A stretch of 9,752 bases of DNA from the NCBI GenBank assembly GCA_003456175.1, contig DMPB01000083.1, positions 10,081-19,832 of the forward strand, in the 5' to 3' direction. Shown piece by piece: positions 1 to 7,397 of this stretch. The notes under the pieces were generated by a model. It ran no database searches. It was given only the letters and a program-made list of their open reading frames with translations, and had not been told where the DNA came from. Source of the stretch: Chitinophagaceae bacterium (GTDB taxonomy: Bacteria; Bacteroidota; Bacteroidia; Chitinophagales; Chitinophagaceae). Position 1 is the first letter of the stretch, and each line of letters opens with the position of its first letter. The translations under genes were made by a program, and so were the position numbers.

Positions 1-25
1 CAACCATCTGTTTGTAAGAAAACGA

Positions 26-2665
26 TTAACGAATTAATACAACCGTACCTTTTTTAACAATCACTTTTCCTGTAAAATCAACGCCTTCAACCGTCCATAC
101 ATAAGTGCCGCTCGGTTGTGCAACACCATTATACATACCATCCCAACCACGGCCTATTTCACTAGTTTGAAATACTAAGTTACCCAAACGATTGTACACT
201 CTGAAGTAGGTAATTCTACTTACACCAATAGGAATCGGACGTAATACATCGTTTCTACCATCGGCATTAGGTGTAAAGCCCGTAGGAACAAATATTTCAG
301 GATCGGTTTGAAATACCTTTACCATCACCTCATCTACACCTTCGCACCCTTCGGCACTAAAAGCACGTACTCTAAAGAGAATACTATCGTAAATCACTGG
401 TATCACCGCCACAGGGTTTGAAATATCGGCTTGATTCAATGGCCAACTTGGCGTCCATAAATAACGCACACCACCCGTTGCTTGTAATTGTAATGGCTGG
501 CTACCTACCACAGCCGTATCGTTACCTGCAAATGCACGAACGGGCGGTATCACCCGCACAAGAATCGTATCACTTACTGGCTTCGGGCAACCTACGGTAT
601 CAGTTACCGATAATACATAAGCTGTTGTAACTGAAGGAGAAGCTGTAGGTGTTAATGTATTCGGATTTGTTAAGCCAAGTGTTGGGCTCCAACTGTAGGC
701 GCTTCCTACAATGTTACCTCGTAATGTAACAGCGTTTCCGCTACAGATGAAGGTATCAACACTTACACTCACTTGAGGGTATGGTGCTACCTTAACGGTC
801 ATAAATGCAGTATCGGCACAAAAATCGCCAAGATTAGCAATGACACGATATGTGACTGTATTACTTGGAGATGCCATAGGATTTTTTGCACTAGCGTTAC
901 TTAATCCGTTACTAGGCGACCAACTGTACCGTAGTGCTTCACTAACGGTATTAATTCGAAACGAATCTGTTTGACACAATGTGGTATCGGGCGGTAGTGC
1001 TACAGATATAAAGGGTAGCACATTCACCTGAATGCTATCGGTTGCAATACAACCATTGTTGTTTAAGGTTACTACATACACTGTTGTATCTCTTGGAAAT
1101 ACAAGCGGATTGGCAGTTGTACGGTTAATAATGCGATTATTGGGTGTCCATGTGAAAACACCTGAACCTTGTGCAATCAAAGGAAGCGTATCTACATTAC
1201 ATATTAGGGTGTCGCGGAATGGTAAGTTCAATGGTGGCTTATCATTTACCGCAAGGTTAAACGTATGGCTATCTTCACAACCTCTTGTATTGCGTGTTAC
1301 CAATGTAACTACATAGTTTGCAGCATTGGGGTAAGTATAATTCGGGTTGGCAATGCGGCTTGTATCGTTGGTGGCGGCATTATTACCAAAATCCCATCGC
1401 CAATAATTCACTACACCGTAAGGCGATACAGTTCTATCCCTGAATTCGTAAGGATTTTGAAAACAAGTACCTGTAACATCGAAATTGGTATTGTATCCTG
1501 GGTATATCCCCAATTCTAAAGAATCAGTAGCATTACAACCGTTCGGGCCAAATACAGTAAGCATTACTTTATAAATGCCAGTATCGGGAAACGTGAATGA
1601 GGGTGTTGGTAAGTTGCTGGTATCGTTGGTACGGTTAGGTACGCCAAAATCCCAGTGGTAAGCTAGAATTGACGAAGATGTAGACCCGTTCTGAAAATTG
1701 TAATTGAACGTTTCGCAGAATGTTCTTTTATTCGGATTCAGGTTGGCTTCTGCAAAATCGCAATCGCCAATAGTCATGATAAAATCTTTACGAGCCTCAC
1801 TAATTTTGATACCTGCTCGCCATTCTTCAACCACAACACAAATTACAAACTTGCCAGCTGTAGCAGGCGCTATGCCGCTAATTACGCCAGTTCGGGAGTT
1901 GATTGTAGCTCTTGGGCCTAATGGTTGTGTTGGTGAATATACACCCGTGTAATTCAGGGGAATGAGTTGTAAAGTTGCAGGAGGCGGAGGATTCGGAGGG
2001 TTAGCACTACCTTGCCCGTCTAAAGCGGCAGCAAAGCGATACACCAAAGAATCGCCATCGGGATCGGTTGCGAAGAATGGTAAGGTGAATGCTTTATCTC
2101 TACAAACAATAGAAGTGTCTTTAATAGCAAACTGTGCACTGCTATTGAACCCTTGCGGTAAAACGTTGGAGCCCGGAATGGTAACAATAAAAGTAGCACC
2201 TGTTTGGCTTGGTGTTACAATAGCATTGTCTAAAGATGTTCTTGTAAAACGTAGCCATGCCATGGTATAACCACCTGCATTAATTGCTAAATCTACCTCT
2301 GCAGAAAATTCGCGGATTTGATAACACAAATTCGGGTCGTTATTCAAACAAGGTATTGCTCCGGGTGTGTTGCGAATGGTTCTGATGGGCGTACCAGCCA
2401 AAGGCAAGCTTTGTATCAAACTCATATCGGCTGTACTATAAATACCTACTGTAACGGTTTCGCCATCTAAAGATTGCCCCTGAGAGGCGCACTCACGAAA
2501 TAATCGCATAGTTACACGATAGCGATTGGTATTAGGATTGGTGCCGGCACCAATACGTTCATAAAACAATTCGCCACCCGCAATGTGCGTTGCCAATGCT
2601 GGCACAACGCCGCAACAAATTAATAATAATGTTACTACTACAACTCTACACCAAGCCATGTACAA
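26..2665 (-). CDS. Secreted PKD-domain protein with T9SS type B (gliding motility-associated) C-terminal domain, paralog 1
   Basis: An 879-residue exported surface or extracellular protein, presumably structural or adhesive; no catalytic motif is seen. Residues 1-26 form a signal peptide (hydrophobic core, cleavage after ALA). Residues 27-300 form the THIAGGE-type N-terminal module common in Bacteroidota PKD proteins, including an ATDPDGDSL segment. Two PKD-like domains follow, at about 304-388 (WDFG at 338-341) and 390-475 (WDFG at 424-427). Four Ig-like repeats then run from about 476 to 786, each with a W-[ST]-P or W-T-P core. The type B sorting domain covers about 789-879 (FVPTGFTPNADGRNDV, then GWDG, PSGTY and KKGTVVLIR), which family knowledge links to export by the type IX secretion system. 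The ATG at 2663-2665 is used here; a second in-frame ATG two codons later is equally possible. It lies 135 bp after its paralog. Unlike the paralog it lacks the RCCR motif in the N-terminal module, having RFTR at 139-142. The exact ligand or role is unknown. Confidence 0.93.
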   Translation of the reverse strand: MYMAWCRVVVVTLLLICCGVVPALATHIAGGELFYERIGAGTNPNTNRYRVTMRLFRECASQGQSLDGETVTVGIYSTADMSLIQSLPLAGTPIRTIRNTPGAIPCLNNDPNLCYQIREFSAEVDLAINAGGYTMAWLRFTRTSLDNAIVTPSQTGATFIVTIPGSNVLPQGFNSSAQFAIKDTSIVCRDKAFTLPFFATDPDGDSLVYRFAAALDGQGSANPPNPPPPATLQLIPLNYTGVYSPTQPLGPRATINSRTGVISGIAPATAGKFVICVVVEEWRAGIKISEARKDFIMTIGDCDFAEANLNPNKRTFCETFNYNFQNGSTSSSILAYHWDFGVPNRTNDTSNLPTPSFTFPDTGIYKVMLTVFGPNGCNATDSLELGIYPGYNTNFDVTGTCFQNPYEFRDRTVSPYGVVNYWRWDFGNNAATNDTSRIANPNYTYPNAANYVVTLVTRNTRGCEDSHTFNLAVNDKPPLNLPFRDTLICNVDTLPLIAQGSGVFTWTPNNRIINRTTANPLVFPRDTTVYVVTLNNNGCIATDSIQVNVLPFISVALPPDTTLCQTDSFRINTVSEALRYSWSPSNGLSNASAKNPMASPSNTVTYRVIANLGDFCADTAFMTVKVAPYPQVSVSVDTFICSGNAVTLRGNIVGSAYSWSPTLGLTNPNTLTPTASPSVTTAYVLSVTDTVGCPKPVSDTILVRVIPPVRAFAGNDTAVVGSQPLQLQATGGVRYLWTPSWPLNQADISNPVAVIPVIYDSILFRVRAFSAEGCEGVDEVMVKVFQTDPEIFVPTGFTPNADGRNDVLRPIPIGVSRITYFRVYNRLGNLVFQTSEIGRGWDGMYNGVAQPSGTYVWTVEGVDFTGKVIVKKGTVVLIR
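1244..1257 (+). repeat. Dispersed motif relative, one mismatch
   Basis: ATTTACCGCAAGGT, differing from the 14-mer only by T to C at the ninth base. It lies in the PKD paralog 1 gene and encodes LAVN (residues 471-474) in the same frame as the exact copies. Confidence 0.55.
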
Positions 2666-2800
2666 TAATTCTATTCAATAAAAGGCGGAAATTACAAATA
2701 ACTATCATCTGCAAGATGAAACATTAGATATTATCGCTGCTTTCTTTAAAAAGTACCCCCAAGTATAGTATGGCTTTAACATTTTACCAACGCATTAACG
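2666..2800. other. Intergenic gap between the two PKD/T9SS paralogs
   Basis: A 135-bp AT-rich gap. A 5-bp hairpin (CATCT-GCA-AGATG, 2708-2720) is the only structure noted, and it has no T-tract. No exact TAnnTTTG promoter element is found on the minus strand. The larger gap than elsewhere in the run leaves open whether the downstream paralog has its own promoter. Confidence 0.4.
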
Positions 2801-5419
2801 CTAGCGAATGAGTACTACTGTTCCCTTCTTTTGGATTAACCTTCCGATAAAATCAACACCTTGTGCCATAAAAACATAGGTACCACTTGGTTGTGCAGCA
2901 CCGTTAAAATTTCCATCCCAACCTTTCGAAGCATCTTGTGTGGTGAAAACAACTTGTCCGTATCGGTTAAATACAGAAAATACGGTAAACTGCTGAATAC
3001 CTACAGGAATGGCCTTAAGCACATCGTTGCGACCATCGGCATTAGGCGTAAACCCCGTAGGAATAAATATATCTGGCGCTGTATTAAACACCACCACTTT
3101 AATATCGTCAGATGCAAAACATCCGTTTGCTTGGCTTACTTGTACACGCAATCGAACACTATCGAAACCTACTGGTATACGTAACACAGGATTTGAAATA
3201 GCAGCATTATTGAGCCATGTAGCAGGGCTCCATAAATACGTTTCGCCACCCGTTGCGAATAATTGCAACGGCTGACCTTCTACAATAGCAGTATCGTTAC
3301 CTGCAAATGCACTTACTGGAGGTATTACCTGAATGGTTACTGTATCAAAAACTGTTTTAGGGCAACCCTGATTACCAATAGCACTTAGAATATACTGCGT
3401 TGAATTAATAGGTGCTACTAACGGACTTAAACTATTGGTGTTTGATAAGCCTACTGCGGGTAACCATGTAAAATTATTAGCTTGTACTGCCCCAATTAAA
3501 CGCATGCTAGTACCACTACATATAAAACTATCTTTTCCTGCATTGGCAAGGGGATAAGGATGAGTAGTTACTTGCATTTGTGCTGTAGCAATACATCGGC
3601 CAACTGCTGCTGTTACTGTATATGTGTTATTGGGCGCTGATGGTGCCACCTTGGGCGTTGCAACTGTAGCATTACTGAATGCATTGGCTGGCTCCCAACG
3701 ATATGAAGTTGCGTTACCTGCTGCAAACAGCGTGATGGAATCGGTGCTGCAAATACTTGTATCTCTATTTACCGTAAGGGTAACATTGTTAATAACCCGA
3801 ACTAAAATACTGGCTTGACCTATACAAGCACCTTCGGTAACTTGTACTGTGTAACGTATATCGGCTGGCGGGAAAACGATTGGCCTAATACTGGTTGGAT
3901 TCGTAATAAACTGTGCCGGTTGCCATTGAACAGTATAATTGGCTCCTAATAAAGTAGGTGCTAGTTGTAATGAATCGAGCCGACACATTAATGTATCTGG
4001 ACTGAGACCAATAAATGGTGCATCTTCTAAATTCAAGGTTTTAGTAACGGTACCAAAACAACCCTTACTACTTACTACTTGTAATACAACAGTACGAGAA
4101 CCAATGCTGTTATAGGTGTATGTAGGATTAGCTAGATTGCTAGTATCGGCAAGGGTTGACAAATCACCAAAATTCCATAAACGTGCTGTAATAGTTCCAT
4201 AACGAGCATTGCTTGTATCTGTAAACTGAATTGGGTTACGATAGCACAAAGTATTAAAGGCGAAGCCAGGATTGAATCCTGGATAAACTCTTACCGTAGT
4301 ATTGGTGGTTGCGCTACAACCATCGGCACCAGCAACACGTAGGGTTACATTGTACGTGCCGGTATCGGCATAGGTAAATGTGGGGGTAGGCTGCGTGCTA
4401 GTATCGGCCTGTGAATTTGGAACACCAAAATCCCAACGATAGGATTGAATAGTGGAGCTGGTAGATTCGTTTTCAAAATTTACCGTAAGGTTATTACAGT
4501 TGATTTTGGGAGATAGTACAGCTTCAATAAAAGAGCAGTCGCCTACTTTCAACACAAAATCTTTACGATGCCGATTGATGGCAACCCCGTTTCGCCATTC
4601 GGTAACAGTTACATTCACTACATAACGCCCTATATTGCCGGGGGCAAAGCCACTTATAACACCCGTTACCTGATTGATAACTACTAAAGGACCTAAAGGA
4701 AGTACTCCGCTATAACCTGCTGCATACATTAAAGGCGTAGTAGTAAAAGTTGCTGGTGGCGGCCCATTGGGAGATTGCGACCCACCATTATAAGCATCGG
4801 TAAATGCATAACTTAAGCTATCTCCATCGGCATCGGTAGCACCAAAATCGAGTGAAAAACTTTTGCCAGCGCATACTAAAGAAGTATCTCGAACATTAAA
4901 CTCTGGACTGGTATTCCAACGATCGTTCACTAAGGCAGAACCAGGCAATTGCGTAGTGTACATGGCTCCAACGCCTGAACCTTGTTCTAAGTTACCCAAA
5001 CGATCTACCCTACAACAACGCCCCCATGCCAAGGTATAGCCTGCAGTGTTATTATCAACTACAATGGTATTTACAAACTCTGCAACTTGGTAGCACACTA
5101 AAGTATCGCCACTAATACATGGAATTCGACTTGCATTCAGTTGAATGGTACGTACGGCGCCTGCAAGCGGTAAGTTAACAGAACGTACGAGCTGACTAGT
5201 GGCATTATCGTAAATACCTAAATTCACCACCTCGCCATTTAGTTGTGGGCCATTACTGGTACATTCTCTAAACAACCTGAGCGTTACTTGATACGTACTA
5301 ACACCATTGGCAGTGTTTAAAAAACGATAATAAATTTCGCCTCCGGCAATATGCGATGCCATTACTGCTTGGTACAACAAGCAGCACAACAAAACTAATA
5401 TTACACGGATGTATGACAT
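2801..5419 (-). CDS. Secreted PKD-domain protein with T9SS type B (gliding motility-associated) C-terminal domain, paralog 2
   Basis: An 872-residue exported protein with the same architecture as the next gene downstream. It has a signal peptide (1-21, cleavage after VMA) and a SHIAGGE-type N-terminal module (22-295) that keeps the RCCR motif at 134-137. PKD-like domains lie at about 297-378 (WDFG at 329-332) and 380-465 (degenerate WNFG at 415-418). Four Ig-like repeats cover about 466-778, and the type B sorting domain covers about 783-872 (FIPTGFTPNADGRNDV, GWDG, KKGTVVLIR). The family is exported by the type IX system and is often surface attached. The cysteines probably form disulfides outside the cytoplasm. 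The start ATG is 3 bp beyond the stop of the alpha/beta hydrolase gene, so the two are very likely co-transcribed and perhaps translationally coupled. Two exact copies of the dispersed motif ATTTACCGTAAGG fall inside the gene, both encoding LTVN. The substrate or partner is unknown. Confidence 0.93.
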   Translation of the reverse strand: MSYIRVILVLLCCLLYQAVMASHIAGGEIYYRFLNTANGVSTYQVTLRLFRECTSNGPQLNGEVVNLGIYDNATSQLVRSVNLPLAGAVRTIQLNASRIPCISGDTLVCYQVAEFVNTIVVDNNTAGYTLAWGRCCRVDRLGNLEQGSGVGAMYTTQLPGSALVNDRWNTSPEFNVRDTSLVCAGKSFSLDFGATDADGDSLSYAFTDAYNGGSQSPNGPPPATFTTTPLMYAAGYSGVLPLGPLVVINQVTGVISGFAPGNIGRYVVNVTVTEWRNGVAINRHRKDFVLKVGDCSFIEAVLSPKINCNNLTVNFENESTSSTIQSYRWDFGVPNSQADTSTQPTPTFTYADTGTYNVTLRVAGADGCSATTNTTVRVYPGFNPGFAFNTLCYRNPIQFTDTSNARYGTITARLWNFGDLSTLADTSNLANPTYTYNSIGSRTVVLQVVSSKGCFGTVTKTLNLEDAPFIGLSPDTLMCRLDSLQLAPTLLGANYTVQWQPAQFITNPTSIRPIVFPPADIRYTVQVTEGACIGQASILVRVINNVTLTVNRDTSICSTDSITLFAAGNATSYRWEPANAFSNATVATPKVAPSAPNNTYTVTAAVGRCIATAQMQVTTHPYPLANAGKDSFICSGTSMRLIGAVQANNFTWLPAVGLSNTNSLSPLVAPINSTQYILSAIGNQGCPKTVFDTVTIQVIPPVSAFAGNDTAIVEGQPLQLFATGGETYLWSPATWLNNAAISNPVLRIPVGFDSVRLRVQVSQANGCFASDDIKVVVFNTAPDIFIPTGFTPNADGRNDVLKAIPVGIQQFTVFSVFNRYGQVVFTTQDASKGWDGNFNGAAQPSGTYVFMAQGVDFIGRLIQKKGTVVLIR
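3767..3779 (+). repeat. Dispersed motif ATTTACCGTAAGG, exact copy
   Basis: Exact 13-mer inside the PKD paralog 2 gene, followed by G. In the gene's reading frame it encodes LTVN (residues 548-551) as CTT ACG GTA AAT. Confidence 0.7.
4478..4490 (+). repeat. Dispersed motif ATTTACCGTAAGG, exact copy
   Basis: Exact 13-mer, extended by T to the 14-mer, inside the PKD paralog 2 gene. It encodes LTVN (residues 311-314) in the same frame and with the same codons as the other copy in this gene. Confidence 0.7.
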
Positions 5420-5422
5420 TGA

Positions 5423-6223
5423 TTAAGCGTGTACTCCTTTTAAGAATGCTAATAAGTATTGATTCACTTGCTGCGGCGCTTCTAACATACCCATGTGCCC
5501 TACTGCAGGTAGCACATGAATATACGTAAGTTCGGCCATTGCAGCTTGCTGCAAGATATCGTTGAGTGGTACAGCCCCATCTTCAGTACCTGCTATCCAC
5601 AAAACAGGCTTTTTCAGTTGTAACACACTGCTATTATCGGGCCGCATCATCATAGCATAGTAGTATGCTTGGAGTGTAATGGTAGGAAAGATATTGCTAT
5701 TATCTATACAAGCTGCTACCACTTCGGGATGTTCATTTTTAAAAGCTGCTCCAAAGAAATTAGGCATAATAGATTGTAAAAAGCTAGCACCACCATATTG
5801 CTCCATTACGGCTATTGCCTTACGTCTGTTTTCTTTCTTCTCAGCACTATCTGCATAAGTCGTACTGTGTACAAAACCAATCGCTTTAACTCTTTTAGGA
5901 TGCGAAGCAGCCATTGCTGCTGCAATATAGCCGCCCATACTATGCCCTATAATTACAGCCGCACTTACGTGCAAATGATCAAGCAAGGCTACCACTACAT
6001 CGTTGTAATCAGTTAAGCTGGCTTCAATTTTACCCGTAAGGGAACTCCCTTCTTTAATGCCGGGCAAGTAAGGCACAATACATTGGTAAGATGTTGCCAA
6101 TGCTGCTATTTGATGCTTCCAAATAGTTGCATCAAAACCGAAACCATGTAGCAGCACAACAGGTGCACCCTGCCCATGGGTTTCAAAATACTGTGTGGTA
6201 TGTTGATATTGAAATTGTTGCAT
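5423..6223 (-). CDS. Alpha/beta-fold hydrolase
   Basis: A 266-residue soluble alpha/beta hydrolase, a normal length for the family, with no signal peptide and so probably cytoplasmic. The oxyanion-hole segment LLHGFG lies near residues 24-29 and the nucleophile elbow GHSMGG at 93-98 gives Ser95. The acid is probably Asp215 in AGTEDGAVP and the base His243 in AVGHMGMLE, so the Ser-Asp-His triad looks complete. A helical cap lies between about 120 and 195. The family includes esterases, lactonases, C-C hydrolases and haloperoxidase-like enzymes, and the sequence alone does not identify the substrate. It sits 7 bp downstream of the DUF4105 gene and 3 bp upstream of the large PKD protein, inside the four-gene run. 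No Shine-Dalgarno sequence is visible before its ATG, which is usual in this phylum. Confidence 0.92.
   Translation of the reverse strand: MQQFQYQHTTQYFETHGQGAPVVLLHGFGFDATIWKHQIAALATSYQCIVPYLPGIKEGSSLTGKIEASLTDYNDVVVALLDHLHVSAAVIIGHSMGGYIAAAMAASHPKRVKAIGFVHSTTYADSAEKKENRRKAIAVMEQYGGASFLQSIMPNFFGAAFKNEHPEVVAACIDNSNIFPTITLQAYYYAMMMRPDNSSVLQLKKPVLWIAGTEDGAVPLNDILQQAAMAELTYIHVLPAVGHMGMLEAPQQVNQYLLAFLKGVHA
5434..5439 (-). promoter_or_regulatory. Possible Shine-Dalgarno AAGGAG before the second PKD protein gene
   Basis: On the minus strand AAGGAG (in the last codons of the hydrolase gene) precedes the ATG at 5417-5419 by 14 bases. The match to anti-Shine-Dalgarno is perfect but the spacing is longer than usual, and this phylum relies little on such sites, so it may be incidental to the K-G codons. 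Confidence 0.25.
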
Positions 6224-6230
6224 GCTTAAC

Positions 6231-7391
6231 TCACTTACGATTACGACTATTTACCCAACCCATTACGCTTAACCAAATTACCAATGGCACTACTGGCAAA
6301 GGCAGTTGCTGTGGTAGCCACCACCAGCTCGCCAATAACAGAGCCATTGCAATAGCTTGAAAATATTGATACCGCTGCCACCATTTTGGCTGCTTCACCA
6401 CAGCCCATGCTGCTACAATATGCCAAGGCCATGCCCAAAGTATATTTAAGTTGTTACGACAAGTTTGATGATCGGTGCCCAACCACATGAACAACAATAA
6501 CACACCCACTACACCAAGCAAATACAACAACAGCGAATACAAAGTAGTAATGAATCGTTGTACAGATGTTTTTTTAGAAAATGCTGATAGTACCAACAAC
6601 CCAAAAAGAATACCAGTTACCCACAGAGGCGGAATTGTTGTTGATGTTTCGCTGGCTAACCTTGCGGTAAATGTTTGCTGCTTTACTTGTACTAAGCGAT
6701 TACTGCTGGCATCTACCGCTTTTAATAAATAGTCTGGTAAGAACTGGCTTTCGTTAATATCAACCACTTTATCGCAAGGCATACCCAACAGCAGATCAAT
6801 ACCGAACTTACTCCAAGGCTGCTTACCGGCATCTAAGTATTGATGCAGCATATTACGATAAGTAGTACCGACTGGTACTAAAGGTTGTTGTATGGTTAAT
6901 CCTTTAGTGTACTTAACAATTAAATCTCTAATACGTGTAGTACAATTATCTAACAAAAAATCGTAATGATAGTATTTATTTGCTGGTAGTAAGTTATGAT
7001 TTAAAGCATCGTACAGCGCTAACTTTTCTTCGCAAGAAAGTTGAAGTACTTGTTCTGTAACAGAACGATTTTCGTATTGATATATCGCTAAGAAATTCAC
7101 ATAGCTTTCTGGGTTCAAATAGTAATCGAGCTTACCTCTTACAAACTTGGTATAAAAATTAGGATCATTAAAGTCAAAAGTTCCATAATTGTACACCACA
7201 TCCATACCAGTAATAGTATCTACAATTCTAAGGGCAGTATGCCCAAACAAGGCATACAGTTCGTTCCCCGGTGCACATGTAAGCACACTTACTTGCATAT
7301 GACATGTAGTAGCGGTATTTTCTTGTGCTTGTACATTTACCGTAAGGTAACTTAACCACAAACTGCAAAAGAGCAGCAATACTTTTTTCAT
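6231..7391 (-). CDS. DUF4105 (Lnb N-terminal periplasmic domain-like) membrane protein
   Basis: A 386-residue membrane protein. Residues 1-22 form a signal peptide (cleavage near VQA/QE). Residues of about 30-220 match my recollection of the DUF4105/Lnb N-terminal family: ELYALFGHTALRI (44-56), a YNYGTFDF block (67-74), FVRGKLDYYL (83-92) and HYDFLLDNCTTRIRDL (142-157). The conserved His51 and Cys150 are plausible active-site residues by analogy with cysteine-peptidase-like folds, but this is inference. The C-terminal part holds about five hydrophobic segments (roughly 255-271, 283-304, 319-332, 345-360 and 363-381), so the globular domain is expected in the periplasm, anchored by a multi-pass tail. 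The gene starts 6 bp after the trans-sulfuration enzyme gene and ends 7 bp before the hydrolase gene. The biochemical role of the family is not established. An exact copy of the dispersed 13-mer lies within the signal-peptide codons. Confidence 0.88.
   Translation of the reverse strand: MKKVLLLFCSLWLSYLTVNVQAQENTATTCHMQVSVLTCAPGNELYALFGHTALRIVDTITGMDVVYNYGTFDFNDPNFYTKFVRGKLDYYLNPESYVNFLAIYQYENRSVTEQVLQLSCEEKLALYDALNHNLLPANKYYHYDFLLDNCTTRIRDLIVKYTKGLTIQQPLVPVGTTYRNMLHQYLDAGKQPWSKFGIDLLLGMPCDKVVDINESQFLPDYLLKAVDASSNRLVQVKQQTFTARLASETSTTIPPLWVTGILFGLLVLSAFSKKTSVQRFITTLYSLLLYLLGVVGVLLLFMWLGTDHQTCRNNLNILWAWPWHIVAAWAVVKQPKWWQRYQYFQAIAMALLLASWWWLPQQLPLPVVPLVIWLSVMGWVNSRNRK
6659..6672 (-). repeat. 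Dispersed motif relative, one mismatch, opposite orientation
   Basis: ATTTACCGCAAGGT read on the minus strand, with the same single T to C change as the copy at 1244-1257. It lies in the DUF4105 gene in sense orientation and encodes different residues (TFTARL), so protein similarity does not explain it. Confidence 0.55.
7335..7347 (+). repeat. Dispersed motif ATTTACCGTAAGG, exact copy
   Basis: Exact 13-mer, extended by T, within the signal-peptide codons of the DUF4105 gene. It again encodes LTVN (residues 16-19) with identical codons, although the host protein is unrelated to the PKD proteins. Confidence 0.7.
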
Positions 7392-7397
7392 GTCATT

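Noticed and set aside
2708..2720. Small hairpin CATCT-GCA-AGATG in the gap between the two large genes as a terminator
   Set aside because: Stem of only 5 bp and no T-tract on either strand.
2799..2806. Palindrome CGCTAGCG at the stop codon of the second PKD protein gene
   Set aside because: It has no loop, is short, and occurs once; it is likely to be chance.
26..5419. High density of the word GTATCG on the plus strand as a second dispersed motif
   Set aside because: It is explained by frequent Asp-Thr dipeptides (GAT AC-) in the Ig-like and PKD repeats of the two paralogs.
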